A DNA stretch of 64,000 nt, taken from Rhyacophila brunnea (taxonomy: Eukaryota > Arthropoda > Insecta > Trichoptera > Rhyacophilidae). Numbering within the stretch: position 1 is the first letter of the stretch; the number at the start of each line of letters is the position of its first letter. The notes beneath the pieces are model-generated. The model searched no databases. It saw only the letters and a list, made by a program, of their open reading frames with translations, and was not told the DNA's origin. Made by a program: the position numbers and the translations under genes. This document shows positions 45,401-57,483 of the stretch, in pieces. The stretch is from positions 1-64,000 of the forward strand of contig JAGYXB010000456.1 in NCBI GenBank assembly GCA_022495005.1, written 5' to 3'.

Positions 45401-46691
45401 GTGATGTATTTTTTTAATTTGATAAATTAGATACGTATAGTAATCTCAAAATATTTCAAAATTACTATGGATATCATAATAAAGTAGATATAAATAATAT
45501 GAATAAATATAAATTAACAATATGACATTTAGATGTATGTTAAATAAATAGACAAACATAAATCAACATAAATGGCAAATAATAGTAAAAAAAAATACAA
45601 AAACACTTTCAATTGATTATAATATCATAAAACTCGTTTTACAAAAATAGCGTACATCTATTCTAATATTTTTCTTTATTATTATCTCTAAGGTGACCTA
45701 TTGTACTATTACCTTAATTCCAAAAAAGATACATATCTGGGGCTGAGAAGCAGTTGGCGGTAAGTCCACTTTTTTCGAAAATTACTTTTGTTGCAAATTT
45801 TTAAATGAGACTAATATCTACGAGAAGGAGATTGCAACAAGTCCAAAATGTTATACTTTTAAATATTAATCATAAATTCGTGCGGCAAATCATCTACCCT
45901 GTAGAAGCCGAATGCAGCAGAGTGACATATCACAGTATGCTTCTAAAATATGATTGGCAACATTTTCGTACTGAATGCTTGAAACTACATACCCTAGTAG
46001 TGGATTAAAAATAATAGTAGTCCTGGGGTATTCATTGATATTATTATGTATGATTATTTTCATACTAAACGTAATGGATCTCAGGAGGTATTGCAAGACC
46101 AATAAATTAATAGTATGTTAACTGGTAATATTGTAGTAGGTACTTAATTCAATATATTGTCGATTCATCAACAGCTGATTCTATGATACAAAATATAAAT
46201 CAAAAAGATACTCGTATTTTGGATCAAGATGTTGATTGAATAATGAAATGACATTGCCTTCATTCATTATTTCAATCAGTCATTAGGGGAATGAAATAGT
46301 GCTTATTCATTTTGATCATGTAAAATCTCAGTAGCAGAGTGAAGTAAATCCACTTCTAATTTAGCATTAAATGCTATTTTATATAAAAATATACACTTAT
46401 TTTTATATGTTACATTTAATAAAATAAGAACATTATGTTGTTTATACGGAAATAAAAAACATCACTGTCTCATTTGTTATATTTTAGCTTTCAAATGTTA
46501 AAAACTGCCCCCTTGAACAATTTCACTTCTGTGACTTACGGCCTTCAAATATATACATCATTTTGTAACACTACAATACTAACAGGACATGCGGCCTAGT
46601 GACAGTACGTAGTGTAGCGAAACAATATAGTATTTAGTAATATAAATGAAACAATTACAAACAACCAGACTTTGAGAAAATCATATACATA
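45401..46691. other. No recognised gene
   Basis: AT-rich sequence without a recognisable repeat or domain. Two overlapping frames of about 70 codons on opposite strands (45,805-46,102) have no family I know. Confidence 0.45.
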
Positions 46692-46693
46692 TA

Positions 46694-48076
46694 CAGGCGG
46701 ACCTCGACTTACGAACGTTCGACTTTCGCACAATTCGCTATTTCGCACATTTGAAAAATAAACGTTTTTTTAAAACGTCGCGCTGGCCGTGGGGTTAAGA
46801 TATCCCCTTCTCGCTCGCTCACAAGCAAGTGCATTTCTTGCGTCACTTGCATCCTGCTCGCACCCGTCACTTTGCTTGTGAGTTAGCTAGGATAGGTGGC
46901 TTGCGCAGAAGCGCGTGCGGGCGTGTCATGTTGTGCGTTTTGCTAATTTTCTTCATTTGAAATATTTCACCCTAAAAATTTATAAACATGAGTGAGAAAC
47001 GGAAAACTGCAGTGTTGATACGAACAAAAAGAAATCAAGGACTTATAAAGTTCACATGACGTTCTGATTGCGGTGAATCTTTTGCTTCAATCGGACGTTC
47101 GTATGATACAAACAGGTCTACTACGATATGTTCAATTTTGAAAAATAAAAATAAAATTAAGGAATACGTTCAAAATTGTGGAAATATATTATCTTTAAAG
47201 GTTGTTTCTATAGGACACGGCATAATTGTGGATGAAATGGAAAAATATTTGTCATCATGGATCGACGACCAACATCAAAAAGATGTCCCTCTGAATATTT
47301 CAATTATTCAAGCGAAGGCTCTTAGTTTGTACAAAGATTGGAAGGCTAAAAAAAGAAGATTCTAACACGATTTTTCAAGCAAGTAACAGTTGGTTTATAT
47401 TGAATTGACTGGAAAATCGGCTGATGCGGATAAAGATGCTGCAAAAGAATTTATTTCCTCATTATCCAAAATTATTGAAGATGGAGAATATTCCTCTAGC
47501 CAAATATTTAATGTAGATGACACAGGTTTATTTTGGAAAAAAATGCCTAGTCGTACATTCTTATCTAAGGAAGAATCAGTTGCCCCAGGGCATAAACCTT
47601 CTAAAAACCGATTGACATTGCTTCTTGGTGGAAACTTGGCTGGTGATTTAAAATTGATGCCAATGTTAATTTATCAACCAGAAAATCCCAGAGTATTGAA
47701 AGGGAAGGATAAAGAATTGCTTACAGTAATCAAATAAAAAAGCCTGGGTTTACTGCGTTAATATTAAAAGATTGGTTCACTTTACATTTCGTGCCAGCAG
47801 TTAAGCAATATTGTAAAGTTAATGATTTACCATTTAAAATATTTTATTTAAAATAAGAAAAAGAAGAGTACAAAGAGTTAACTCTTGATAACTTTTTAAG
47901 GGAAACACCCGCAAACCCCACTTAAACATGTCTTTTAAACATCTTATATTTACTTGATAAATAAATATTTCAAAATACACACAATTTAATTTTTTTTACT
48001 TCCCTCTACTTTCGAACATTCAACATTCGCACACCTTTTCAGGAACCAATTATGTGCGAAAGTCGAGGTCCTCCTG
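46694..48076 (+). mobile_element. Tigger/pogo-like DNA transposon, internally deleted
   Basis: The TIRs are CAGGCGGACCTCGACTTACG at 46694 and the mutated complement AAGTCGAGGTCCTCCTG ending at 48076, with TA outside both (46692-46693, 48077-48078), the Tc1/mariner superfamily duplication. Inner copies of the end motif (TTTCGCACAATTCGC, AACATTCGCACAC) are present. At 1,383 bp it is much shorter than a complete Tigger-type element (usually about 2.4-2.8 kb). The transposase is broken. Confidence 0.9.
46988..47860 (+). pseudogene. Tigger-like (CENP-B/jerky-type) transposase, broken
   Basis: The start ATG at 46988 (MSEKRK) begins a CENP-B-type N-terminal helix-turn-helix. One in-frame stop lies at 47057, and the frame goes on with STTICSILKNKNKIKEYVQ. 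The second DNA-binding helix region follows (WIDDQHQKDVPLNISIIQAK, 47,250-47,330). After stops at about 47,363 and 47,384, and a missing linker, the DDE domain begins: IFNVDDTGLFWKKMPSRTF (first catalytic Asp), KNRLTLLLGGN and LIYQPENPRVLKG. After the stop at 47,735 a shifted frame shows KDWFTLHFVP and NDLPFKIL, and it stops just before the second catalytic block (LLDNAPGH in relatives). The later acidic residue and C-terminus are deleted. Inactive. Confidence 0.9.
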
Positions 48077-48084
48077 TATTATGA

Positions 48085-48155
48085 CCTAACTGGGTTCGAG
48101 CCCGGAGCGCCCGGATAAAAGACCAGCGCCTTACGCACTAGACTACGAGGGAATT
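48085..48155 (-). repeat. tRNA-like SINE head beside the Tigger end
   Basis: The minus strand has A box TAGTCTAGTGCG and B box GGCTCGAACCC at tRNA spacing. The acceptor and anticodon stems pair badly. The Tigger-like element starts within 10 bp of its 3' side and probably cut off the SINE body. Confidence 0.5.
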
Positions 48156-48999
48156 TACTTTGAACTCACGCTGACTCAATATTAAAATTTGTAAATTTGC
48201 GTGTTTTACCGCCTATCGCTGGTTCTGGCTTATTTTTAAATAATGTTACCTTGATTTGCAAAGAGTTTAATATATTATTAAAATATTATTTATTTATAAA
48301 CATATTTTTTGCATTCCATTTGTAAATAACCAAGTATATTAATCATTATTTTTTGTCGATTTAACATTTAAAAAAAATGAAGATACAAGATTTGTAATGA
48401 AAAAAACTGTTTCGAAAATATGTATAAATAACATTTTATTGATTTCCTGAATATAATGTAATTATTTATTTACCTCTGATGTTGTTAATTTAAATCCGTG
48501 TGGGTATTATATTTAATCGACCGTTAGCACTTCATTTCATCACATATTATGTCAACACAATACTAAACCACTACTAAACACTAGAGCATTTTAGTTGAAG
48601 TTGATATAAATTTGACAGATAGATTGGCAAAATTCGAATCTTAATATTTAATTTTTATTCGTTGTTTTAAGTGTATTAAAAATATAATGTTGATCACCTC
48701 AGTATTCTTTTTTGACATCATTAAAATTAACGACCGACATTCTAAGCACTTTACTTTTTTAATCGAGATATTATGTGATAAAAAACGTATTTTCCAATGC
48801 CAAAACGTGATAACACTTATATAGAATGTGAAAGTGCTAAAAGTATATTAATTTTGAAAAAATCTTGTATACTTAACGTTGAACCAGCTTTCAATATACT
48901 TGGTATTGGCTTGTTAAGCAGATAGATTTATTTTACCGATTTTTGACTCGATATATATATACACCACGGCAAATCTATTTGTGACGAAGTTAACTAGTG

Positions 49000-49115
49000 T
49001 CTTAGCTTAGTGATCAGAGCACGTGGATATGAATTCCGGAGACGATGACCCCGGTTTAGAGAGCGTGGCAGGTCGACCAGTTAAGTGAGATAAACACACA
49101 TCACAATTTTCTTTA
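49000..49115 (+). mobile_element. tRNA-derived SINE fragment, family 3
   Basis: TTAGCTTAGTGATCAGAGCA gives a good tRNA A box. GGTCGACCAGTTAAGTGAGA and AAACACACATCACAATTTT match 36.3 and 8.8 kb. The B box is not clear. Confidence 0.55.
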
Positions 49116-49449
49116 ATAGTAAAACAGTCGATATTTAATTAAAGACTGTTAATATTATTTACAAATATGTGTCTATATTATAATGCAATTCGGTGTGATA
49201 TGATGACTGTTATAATTGAATGATAATCCACGTGTAGACATTTATTTAGTGTGTTTCCAGGCTAACAAAAATGGCTACCTTATCAAATATATTGAAGGGT
49301 TGGATGTAACTTGGCTACCACAAAACGGGGTCGCTTCATAATATAATGTAGAGTGCCGATAACTCAATAATTTAACATTTAATTGGATTAATTTAATAAT
49401 ATTAAAAATCGCTAAAAAATACACGGAACGCCCTTAACTTTACCTTAAT

Positions 49450-49915
49450 TCTGAAAAAATAAAATATAACCAATAGAAAAAATCTTTTTTGAAAAAGTAA
49501 GACACCCCTTAGGAATCGAACCTGCATCTCTCAGGTTTCGCGACCATGCACATAGACCACTATGCTAAAGGCGCCACACTTAATTGTGACAAATTTTAAC
49601 TAATAGCATTTAATACTCTCTGAAGCGATTTCTAAATTGAGCTACTAGACTACTAGAGTATTACGAGCCATTAGTTAGAGTTTATTGCAATTAATTATGG
49701 TGCCTTCAGCATAGTGGTCTATTTGCATGGGCGCGAAACCTGAGAGATGCACGTTCGAATTCCGCGGGGTGTCTTACTTTTTCAAAAAATATTTTTTTCT
49801 ATTGGTTATAATATATTTTCTCAGAAGTGTTTTCAAAATAATGTATATTCATTAATTAGAGTGTGACATTCTTAAATCTTGTCAATTATTCGCTGAATAA
49901 AAAAAATAGTTAATT
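49450..49915. mobile_element. tRNA-hairpin retroposon, palindromic dimer (copy j)
   Basis: The left half is antisense: tail piece AACCAATAGAAAAAATC, tRNA-like domain at about 49,500-49,577 with complement of GGTTCGATTCC-type B box, then the flank TTGTGACAAATTTTAACTA. The right half is sense: flank TTAGTTAGAGTTTATTGCAA, tRNA-like domain at about 49,700-49,778 (CAGCATAGTGGTC, GCATGGGCGCGAAACC) and a full tail to CTGAATAAAAAAAATAG. The two tRNA-like domains face each other over about 120 bp. Their shared anticodon-loop CGCGAAA lacks T33. Confidence 0.75.
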
Positions 49916-51139
49916 AAATATATTTTTATTTTAACATGATAAGATTAATCAAATCATTGTGATATGGTATGGTATCATAGTTTTTAACAAAAAAAAAAGA
50001 AATATTTTATACGGAAGAAGTCGGGAGATTAGTATGTATGACAGAAATGAGTTATATTGACATTTGTTATGTCAAACTAATCGCAATACATATGTATTAT
50101 ATTTGCATAAATGACTAGGAAAGGGTATGAGTAGAATCGATGCAATTGAATTTATAAATCTGTAAAACTCGATCTCGATTTAGCTATCATGTAAAGTAGT
50201 GATTGTCTATCTACATTTACTTACATAGTAGCAAGAGCTCTATACATAGCAAAATATTTTGTATTAAAATTGCTTTGAAAAAAAGTTCTCGCTTTTTATA
50301 TTATTTTTCAAATCGGACAATAATCCTTGATGTATTTCAGTATTTTCAGTAGGTACCTACTTAATAAACAAAGCGCTAACAATTTATTTGTTGGTTAAAG
50401 AGAATTAATCTTTAAAGTTTGTTTACAGAAATGTTTAAACAGTATTAATAAAATAAGTACTCACCGCGTAAAAAGAGGGACGTTCATTACATCGTCTTTG
50501 TGGATCCACAGGAATCTCGAATTGGGGCTGAAACGGAGAAGAGAAAATTTTATATAAAAAAACATAATCCAATAAGGAAAAAAATTCAATTTGCTTGACT
50601 GGGCACAAAGACAGCACGAAAATGTGTACAAACAACAAGGAAAATTCAATAATCCCTTTGAAAAGATTTTCGTAATTCAATTTTGAATGAGAGGGAGCAT
50701 GGTGGAAATTGCAAATTAAATTGGTAAAAGATAGTTGGGTACGGATATAGATATCTGGATGAAAAAAATATTCGAAACGATGTTATTAAAAATAATAATG
50801 TTATTAACAATCGAAGTGGTTGTACAATATCGAGATCGTTTGGGTAAAATGTACCTAATGGGGATTTAACTAAAGACTTTTATTGATTTCATCATATTTT
50901 TAACTAGAATAGCTACTAAAATGACACTGGGTTAACGATTTCGATATTCTAAGAACTAAGTAAATGGGAACAATCTGTAAATCAAACGACACTTGAGTAT
51001 AACTGGGTATTACATATTAGCTACAAAGTTAGTCTACTTTGACCAACGTATATTATAATAATACTGTATCGAATATAAGCTGATGAATTAATAATTAATA
51101 TTCTGACTGTGTTGTAAATTATTTTGACGTAATATTATA
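49916..51139. other. No recognised gene
   Basis: No repeat ends, domains or RNA genes are recognised. Frames of 62-81 codons on the minus strand (50,435-50,680) are cysteine- and phenylalanine-rich without a known pattern. Confidence 0.45.
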
Positions 51140-51147
51140 AACATAAC

Positions 51148-51884
51148 TATTGGATCCAATCCCGAGCCAAAATTCTGATCCCGGGATTTCGGGATTACAA
51201 TTTGACAATCCCGGGATTGGCATTTTTCCATTGTTAATATGAAATTTTTATATTTACAAATAACATTGATAAAATCGGTCAAAAATAAATCTAGTATAAT
51301 TTATACTATTTAAGACATTTATTGTTAATATTGTATACATTCAATCTTGGAAATACATAAGTTTAATGGAGTAAATAATATTGTTATATAAATAATAATG
51401 TGAATTTTATATGAGATTGCTGTTTCTTACAGTAAAGACTTAATCAATATGTTAGCGGGATTTAATATAGTAAAGCAAATCGTGTTGTACGTATGGCCTT
51501 TCCGCTTCATAAATCTAATTATTCAGCCAAATATGAAACTGCCGTAAAACGTATGAGATCATGGTGGAATTACTTTGTTAATAGTGCAAAGCATTGTTTT
51601 TTCCAATCTTTCTCATTTCTATTAATGTATGTGAAAAATAAAATGAAACGGCAACTTACACATGGGTATAAATCAAACTTCATTCAAACTCAGTTTGTTT
51701 GTTTCTAATGTAGTTTTTTGCTATTTAAAGTATTTTTTCTGTTATATTTTCGTTTTTATTTTATTTTCCATAAAAATTAATAAAAAATCAATCCCTAAAG
51801 TTTCGGGATTATGTTTATCAATCCTGGGATTCATAGGTATCGAAAATAGCTCGGGATTCCGGAATCCCGGGATTGGAATCCCTA
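51148..51884. mobile_element. hAT-like element with CCCGGGATT sub-terminal repeats
   Basis: The right end is the complement of TAGGGATTCCAATCCCGGG. The left end is TATTGGATCCAATCCCGAG. AACATAAC (51140-51147) and TACATAAC (51885-51892) form an 8-bp target duplication with one mismatch. ATCCCGGGAT palindromes are clustered inside both ends. A 71-codon frame (51,493-51,708, with a RMRSWWNYFVN segment) may be a transposase scrap, but I cannot assign it. Same architecture as 1,758-2,287. Confidence 0.75.
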
Positions 51885-51892
51885 TACATAAC

Positions 51893-52569
51893 CATATTTT
51901 TTAAATTCATATGTTGATAAACAGAGTTGGGGATAGATTATGTGGATGAGATGGAAAGTCGTTGTTGCTTGGATATTTGGAGGGGGAGTTTATTTGTCGG
52001 TATAAGAATATAATACGACCTTAATAAAGATGACAGCGTGAGATAATATTCGCGGGTAATGATGTACTGGTGAGATCAAGAGATTGATTATATTAAACTG
52101 TGAGACTGGATTCGAGTGGAATGACGTTGACTATGTTGAGTGAAGGACTCGTTGCATTTGTAGTGCGTCTCGTGACGGACTCGATGAGTTGAGTGAGGAT
52201 TCATGTATTGTCCTTCTAATTTATACAAATGTAGTACATAGTAATATATTACAAAAAGTATTGTATCAATTAACAAATCAAAACAGACTCTACTGATCTA
52301 ATTATGATTGAGGAAATGCTGACTGTGTTATCGCTCTATTATTTTGTTATGACAACAAAACATACATATATTAAAGTATGTCACTCATTTAATGCTGAGT
52401 GGTATGATTGTTACATATTTTTGTGGAATCCGTGTAGAATTTCTACAATATAGGTACATGACCACCTTTACACAAACTGTAAACAAATCAGTTAGATGGT
52501 ATAGAAAGCTCAAGCTTAGCTCTGAGGTCAGTTTTTTTTGGGCTTTATAAATAATTCAACGTTATAATC
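51893..52569. other. No recognised gene
   Basis: The stretch 51,930-52,210 is purine-rich on the plus strand with many GAG/TGAG words, unlike its surroundings. I see no LTR ends, domain or RNA gene. Confidence 0.35.
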
Positions 52570-52925
52570 CCTATTATCAAATCAAATCAAATTTTATGCA
52601 CCATGTAAATTACATGCGTGGTCGCAACCATGGCCTATTTCGGGTGAAAGCTGTTTCCTCATGTCAGGCTCACCAGGCACCAATAGCGAGGGCTGTGCGG
52701 CTGATCAATGCACTCCCTGGAGGTGTAAACATTTTTGGCAATGCATTATGCAGTCTATTTTTAAAATTCGATTTTATTGTTTAATTTGTATTTTTTTTAT
52801 TATCTTTTACTTTTTATTCTAAATGTCATGTCGTGAACGTCTTGAATTAATAATTTGGTATGTGCTCAACGTGTCGTTTTAAAATAAATAAATAAATAAG
52901 TACTTAAATAAATAAATAAATAATG
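52570..52925 (+). pseudogene. Non-LTR retrotransposon 3' end (copy 2)
   Basis: The frame 52,596-52,784 encodes RGRNHGLFRVKAV, SCQAHQAPIARAVRLINALP, the last residues of a Jockey/CR1-like reverse transcriptase (relatives end in an R-x-N...RLYNSLP-type pattern). A 3' untranslated part follows, and the copy ends in TAAA repeats (52,880-52,922). Matches the minus-strand copy at 44,290-44,838, which starts at the same place in the element. Confidence 0.6.
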
Positions 52926-54254
52926 GTAATTTTAAATATTGTCCAAAAACAGGTTGGTGAAAATTTAGTAACTAGACTGCGGCAAGTTTAACGTGAAGCA
53001 TGGCCGTTTCGAGAACTACAATACTGACAATCCTCTCATAATATATCGCAGCGCCACCACGGCAGCCATGACACATCAACTTATAATTTTCGCACTATAC
53101 ATACAGAGATAATATCTTTTAATGAATTCTAAAAATATCAGATAAATTAAATACATTTTATTAATATAATAATATATTTTAAATCATTATAAATGGTGTA
53201 AGAATATTTGGGGAACGAACCAATGACTTATAACTTTATAATAATAATTGATTATATTTTTACACTCGCTTTTCCTTAGGCCACCGAAACGTCGGAAAAA
53301 CGTCAATTGAATATCGCGAGGCTTAATGGAAATGTTCACTCCCGCCCTGACAAAAGAAAAATAAACCCCATCCATTGTGCGAGTCGTTTCAACTGATTTC
53401 TAGGCGTCACGCAAGCCAGTCCGGCCCTTGCAATGAAAGAAAATAGTGCGTGAAGTCAACGAGGCGAAAGGGTGCCATATAATGCATTAATGTAAACTCG
53501 CTAACGTGAGCAGGATATAGTATGTAAGCCATGTATTATTATTACAAGATATATTTAGGTACTATGGCATTTAAGGGCTCTTTTGTGATAACGTATCATT
53601 TATTTGAATATAAATTTATTATAATAGTTAAATTCATTTTATTTACATGTGAAAACATTATAGTATAAGACGTTCATAACATTACAGTAAATATATATAG
53701 AAAATTAGTAAGTAGGTAACAAAATTAAAATAAGATATGTTAATACATACTTACTAACAAACCGTCTTCTGGGTCCGGACGAATACTTGGGAATCGCGGA
53801 AGAGAAGGAGTAGAGAGTAGAATGCTTTTGTTAGGTATAACTTATAAATTGAAATAAATACTGATGTTACTTACAACATTTATTTATTGAGACGAAAACA
53901 GTAGAAATTACAAATTGGTTTATACTAAAAAGTTGGCAACGTCGCCCGTCCGTACAATATTTTTTATTAAACAACGCGTGTGTGGGAGAAAAGTATTTAA
54001 TAAGGAACCGCTTTCACTATTCGGCATAAAAGCAAATACATACTGAGTAAGAAAATAATACTCTACATACATTTAGGGGATGATATCATTGATTTCAGTT
54101 ATATATCGTACGTCAAAAAGCGTTGCTAAGCGAGGAATCTACTCAACGGCAAGTCATCGGTTTAACATCAAAAATAGTGTTGGTCTCAATATGTATAAGA
54201 AAAAAAAACATTATGTTAAAAAATGCGTAATAAAAAATATATATTAAATCATGA
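52926..54254. other. No recognised gene
   Basis: Mostly unremarkable AT-rich DNA. At 53,278-53,300 the string GGCCACCGAAACGTCGG looks like the 3' half of a hammerhead-type repeat common in arthropod genomes, but the CTGANGA half is missing. Confidence 0.35.
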
Positions 54255-54262
54255 TATTGTAC

Positions 54263-54852
54263 GGCAGTGGCGAAGGGTTGAGGTGAGCTGTTAATATCCG
54301 CAATAAATAGTGCACACTAAACTTTGTCAGTCATACGTATTTCTTTTTATTGAAATAATACTACACTTAACAGATGGTGTTGGTTAGTTTTTAAAATTCG
54401 ATTAAACCCTGCGAAAATTAAGTTATAATAGAGAATAGTCAAAAAATACTCATCTCTCTATAATTTATCAAAAATTTTGCAATTAAATCACACATAACTT
54501 TGGATATTTTATAGATATAATAATATTTGTTATTTATTACAATAGTTTGGTTTAGACAGGGCTTAATGAATTAAAAAATTAACCAACAATATGAGTAATA
54601 ATATGTATTCTTAATCCAACGAAAATAAATAAGTATGAATGAAAAAGTGTGGACAATTTTATTGTAGCGCCCAAAGTATACCAAAACTAATATATTTTGA
54701 TTTATGCTGGGTTTAATTGATTTTTAAAAACTAATCAACACCATAATATGTAAATTGTATTCTTAGTTTAATAAAAACAAATACGTATGTCTAAAAAAAA
54801 ATGTGCACTATTTATGGCGGATCTTAACAGCCTACCTCCATCCTTCGCTACG
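54263..54852. mobile_element. Fold-back element, copy 5 (complete)
   Basis: The ends are CAGTGGCGAAGGGTTGAGG and CCTCCATCCTTCGCTACG. TATTGTAC (54255-54262) and CATTGTAC (54853-54860) form a flank pair with one mismatch, again 8 bp. The arm units alternate as in copies 3, 4 and 6. Confidence 0.8.
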
Positions 54853-55079
54853 CATTGTACAGTTCAAGGAAGTGAACTGAGTGTGCTAAATATAAAGGAT
54901 TTTTACTTAAGGGCGAAAAGGCTAAATTGCTGAGTCCTCTTTTGTATCAGTCGAAAAAAGATCGTAGTCAAATTAAGATCACTTGTAACCTTTAAACTAC
55001 ATTACGTATCCAAGAGTAAAACATTTGGATAAAGCCAAGAATAGTACGTCGAAATTAAAACCAAATGGCAATTTGTTTC

Positions 55080-55744
55080 AGCCGATAAACTCTTAAATGT
55101 AATAAATATAGGCAAAATAAAATTGGACGTAGCGCTACTTGTACCTCACTTTTTAATGTATTTCGCATTAGGCACATATTTCCGTGGCACTGTCATGAGT
55201 TTACCGGATGCTACAGCTTGGGAGACGCCATTTCCAATATTGAACGTTCCCTTATTGGTTGAATTAAACACGCGCAAAATTAACCAAGCTTTAAATAATA
55301 TGAAACACGGACTTGGCGCTATTTGTAACAAATCGAGACTTAAAATATTTTTTTTCGTAGGATTATGTCACGTTTTGGAAGTTATAGATAAATACATATT
55401 GTGTAAAATTATACAAAGAATACGTGTGTATTTTTTCTCGATTTTGACCAATTGTGGACTTATCGCTTTTTGGAATTAGACGCCTCAAATACCATAGTAT
55501 TACTTATTCTTTGAAGCAACTATCCAGGGTGGATGTTCTTACAGTATACTGGTTCATTCTGACCAGTCTTCCACTCTTTTTATTTCTGACATATGTCACA
55601 TCTTTATTGATGAAAAAATATAATGGATTAATTTATATTTCCAGATGTCAATGTATAGGTACATTTACATCTCGTCGATTCGTTGGAAATCTGGGTGAAA
55701 TGACGATTTATTTACTGTCTAGGCCGAAAGCTAGTTTCTTGTAA
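55080..55744 (+). other. Unassigned open frames, possible broken gene
   Basis: Two overlapping frames, 55,123-55,479 (frame 1) and 55,454-55,744 (frame 2), together cover about 620 bp. This is the longest coding-like stretch not explained by a transposon. The second has a strongly hydrophobic run (VYWFILTSLPLFLFLTYV) that could be a membrane segment. I recognise no family. A membrane-receptor pseudogene or a chance AT-rich frame are both possible. Confidence 0.2.
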
Positions 55745-56040
55745 AGTCAGCCAAATTAAAGAACTCAATCAATATCATTTCATGTTAGAATTGCAATAAA
55801 TGAGAGTATTTGAATCATATATACACAGAAAAGCTTTCTTAGATTCGACACAGAAAAGGCTGCTAAAGGCAAACCAAAATAAGTTGTCGACCAGCCGAAT
55901 TTAGAACTCAAATCACTAAGTCTCCAAAAATAATTAGGTTAATTACTATTCGCTGGATACTAAATTGTGATGACGAATAAAAATAGTTAATAGTTTCTAA
56001 GTTAAGAAAAAGATGTTCTCTATTGAATTGGGTAACATGT

Positions 56041-56392
56041 AATTTGTACGTATGCAAATCATCGTGGGACACTTATTCGTGAAACATGAGTTCGTATAAC
56101 ATTTTATCAAATTACGAGTTCTTCGTTGAACATTTCACGGTGGAATACATTTGTACGTGTCTTACAAAATGCGGCGATAGTTTGCAAATAGTATTGTTCC
56201 AATTAGATTAACCCTAACCTAACCTAACCTAGTAAAGACATCTCCACATGTTGTAGCATACGTACAAATTTACTGCACGGTGAAATGTTCAACGAAGAAC
56301 TCATCATTTGATTAAATGTGACACGAACTCATGTTTCACGTACTGCGGCGCACGAATAAGTGTCCTGCGGTGAACTGTTTAGGTACAAATTT
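56041..56392. mobile_element. Inverted-repeat element with CCTAA tract
   Basis: The arms pair in blocks: GGGACACTTATTCGTG with CACGAATAAGTGTCC, AAACATGAGTTCGT with ACGAACTCATGTTT, and GAGTTCTTCGTTGAACATTT with its complement near 56,280-56,306. The ends share AATTTGTACGTATGC-type sequence with the repeat at 58,717. The loop holds four CCTAA units (56,212-56,231). Confidence 0.65.
56210..56232 (-). repeat. Short TTAGG telomere-type tract
   Basis: CCCTAACCTAACCTAACCTAG is four units of the insect telomere repeat TTAGG on the minus strand. Such short tracts also arise by chance or through break repair. Confidence 0.5.
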
Positions 56393-57053
56393 CCGGATAC
56401 GATTGAATTGATAGGTAACATGAAAAACAATGAAAACCTATCATAAATTCATAAATAATATAATATCTATGGTATTGTGTATTTCAGAATTATTTTTTGA
56501 TAGTTACTAGCGTTTTGTTCCCAATTATAAAGTTATCAAAAGTTGACTGTTTAAATACATATTATGCAGAGGAAGGACATACTTTGAGACCATAACGAAA
56601 TCACTTCTGTGCGGTGATTTAAAAGTAACGATACCGACACCTAAATGAGTCGCCTGCACTGCTGCAATAATCTGACACCATTATACATTACATACATATA
56701 TTTTTAATGAAATATAAAAATTCAAAATTGTAAATTGTAAATTGACAAGACATAAATGGGGTGTCAACATAAACCTACACATATTGTAGATATCTTAACT
56801 ATGATACAAAACTATATACAGTGATTGATTTTTATCCATTCACTTAACTGATTGGAGCCATACGTGGTATCTAAACATATCAGTGGGGTGCTCTCTATAG
56901 ATGCTGTAGATAGCATCTCCAAAAATATTCGATTAAGCATCTAGTATCTACTACAACTACACATTAAAATTCTGAATATATTGTGACAATTGTGTGATTC
57001 ATTTTACTTAATTATACTTTTTCTGAATCGGTCTGATCCTTGACTTAATTTCA

Positions 57054-57245
57054 ATAGGTAAGTAATGAAGTTTTTACCTACTTTATTGTATTAATTTATT
57101 ATATAAGTTAGAATTAACAGTATTCGTTGCCAGTGTGTACTTACCATTGGTGAGTGCAAAAAGTGCCCGAAGATGCCGAAAAGCGAAACCCGGGTCGCAA
57201 AAAACTCAAATGGAATAGTACAAAACTTAATTCCATTCAAATTCA
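57054..57245 (+). repeat. Dispersed repeat with hammerhead-like core, copy 5
   Basis: It begins GTTTTTACCTACTTTATTG (57,070) and runs through TTGCCAGTGTGTACTTACC to the core at 57,162-57,199 (GTGC, CCGAAGA, GCC-GAAA-AGC, GAAA, CCCGGGTC, GC), then AAACTCAAATGGAATAGTAC. The CTGA box is CCGA here. Best preserved copy on the 3' side. Confidence 0.65.
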
Positions 57246-57483
57246 GAATATTGTTTTTATTCTGCAGTCTGATATATATTTAAATTTACATTATTATCGA
57301 CATGACTGTAGTGTCGGTTTTGGACACCGCACGGAAAAATCTCCTCTCCCTATACTGCCTTCTTCTAACTAATGTATCTAGTACCTCTCTCAATCTAGTC
57401 TTTATTTCACTGTGAGACCGCAGTAAACGATCAATATATTACAATGTAAAATAATAAAAACACTAACATTAACATAATATTAT

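Noticed and set aside
52060..52300. Possible LTR (TGAG-rich block)
   Set aside because: No TG...CA ends, no duplicate copy, no primer-binding site or polypurine tract could be identified.
53278..53305. Second hammerhead-like motif (GGCCACCGAAACGTCGG)
   Set aside because: Only the 3' half matches; no CTGANGA box upstream, so it is noted but not counted.
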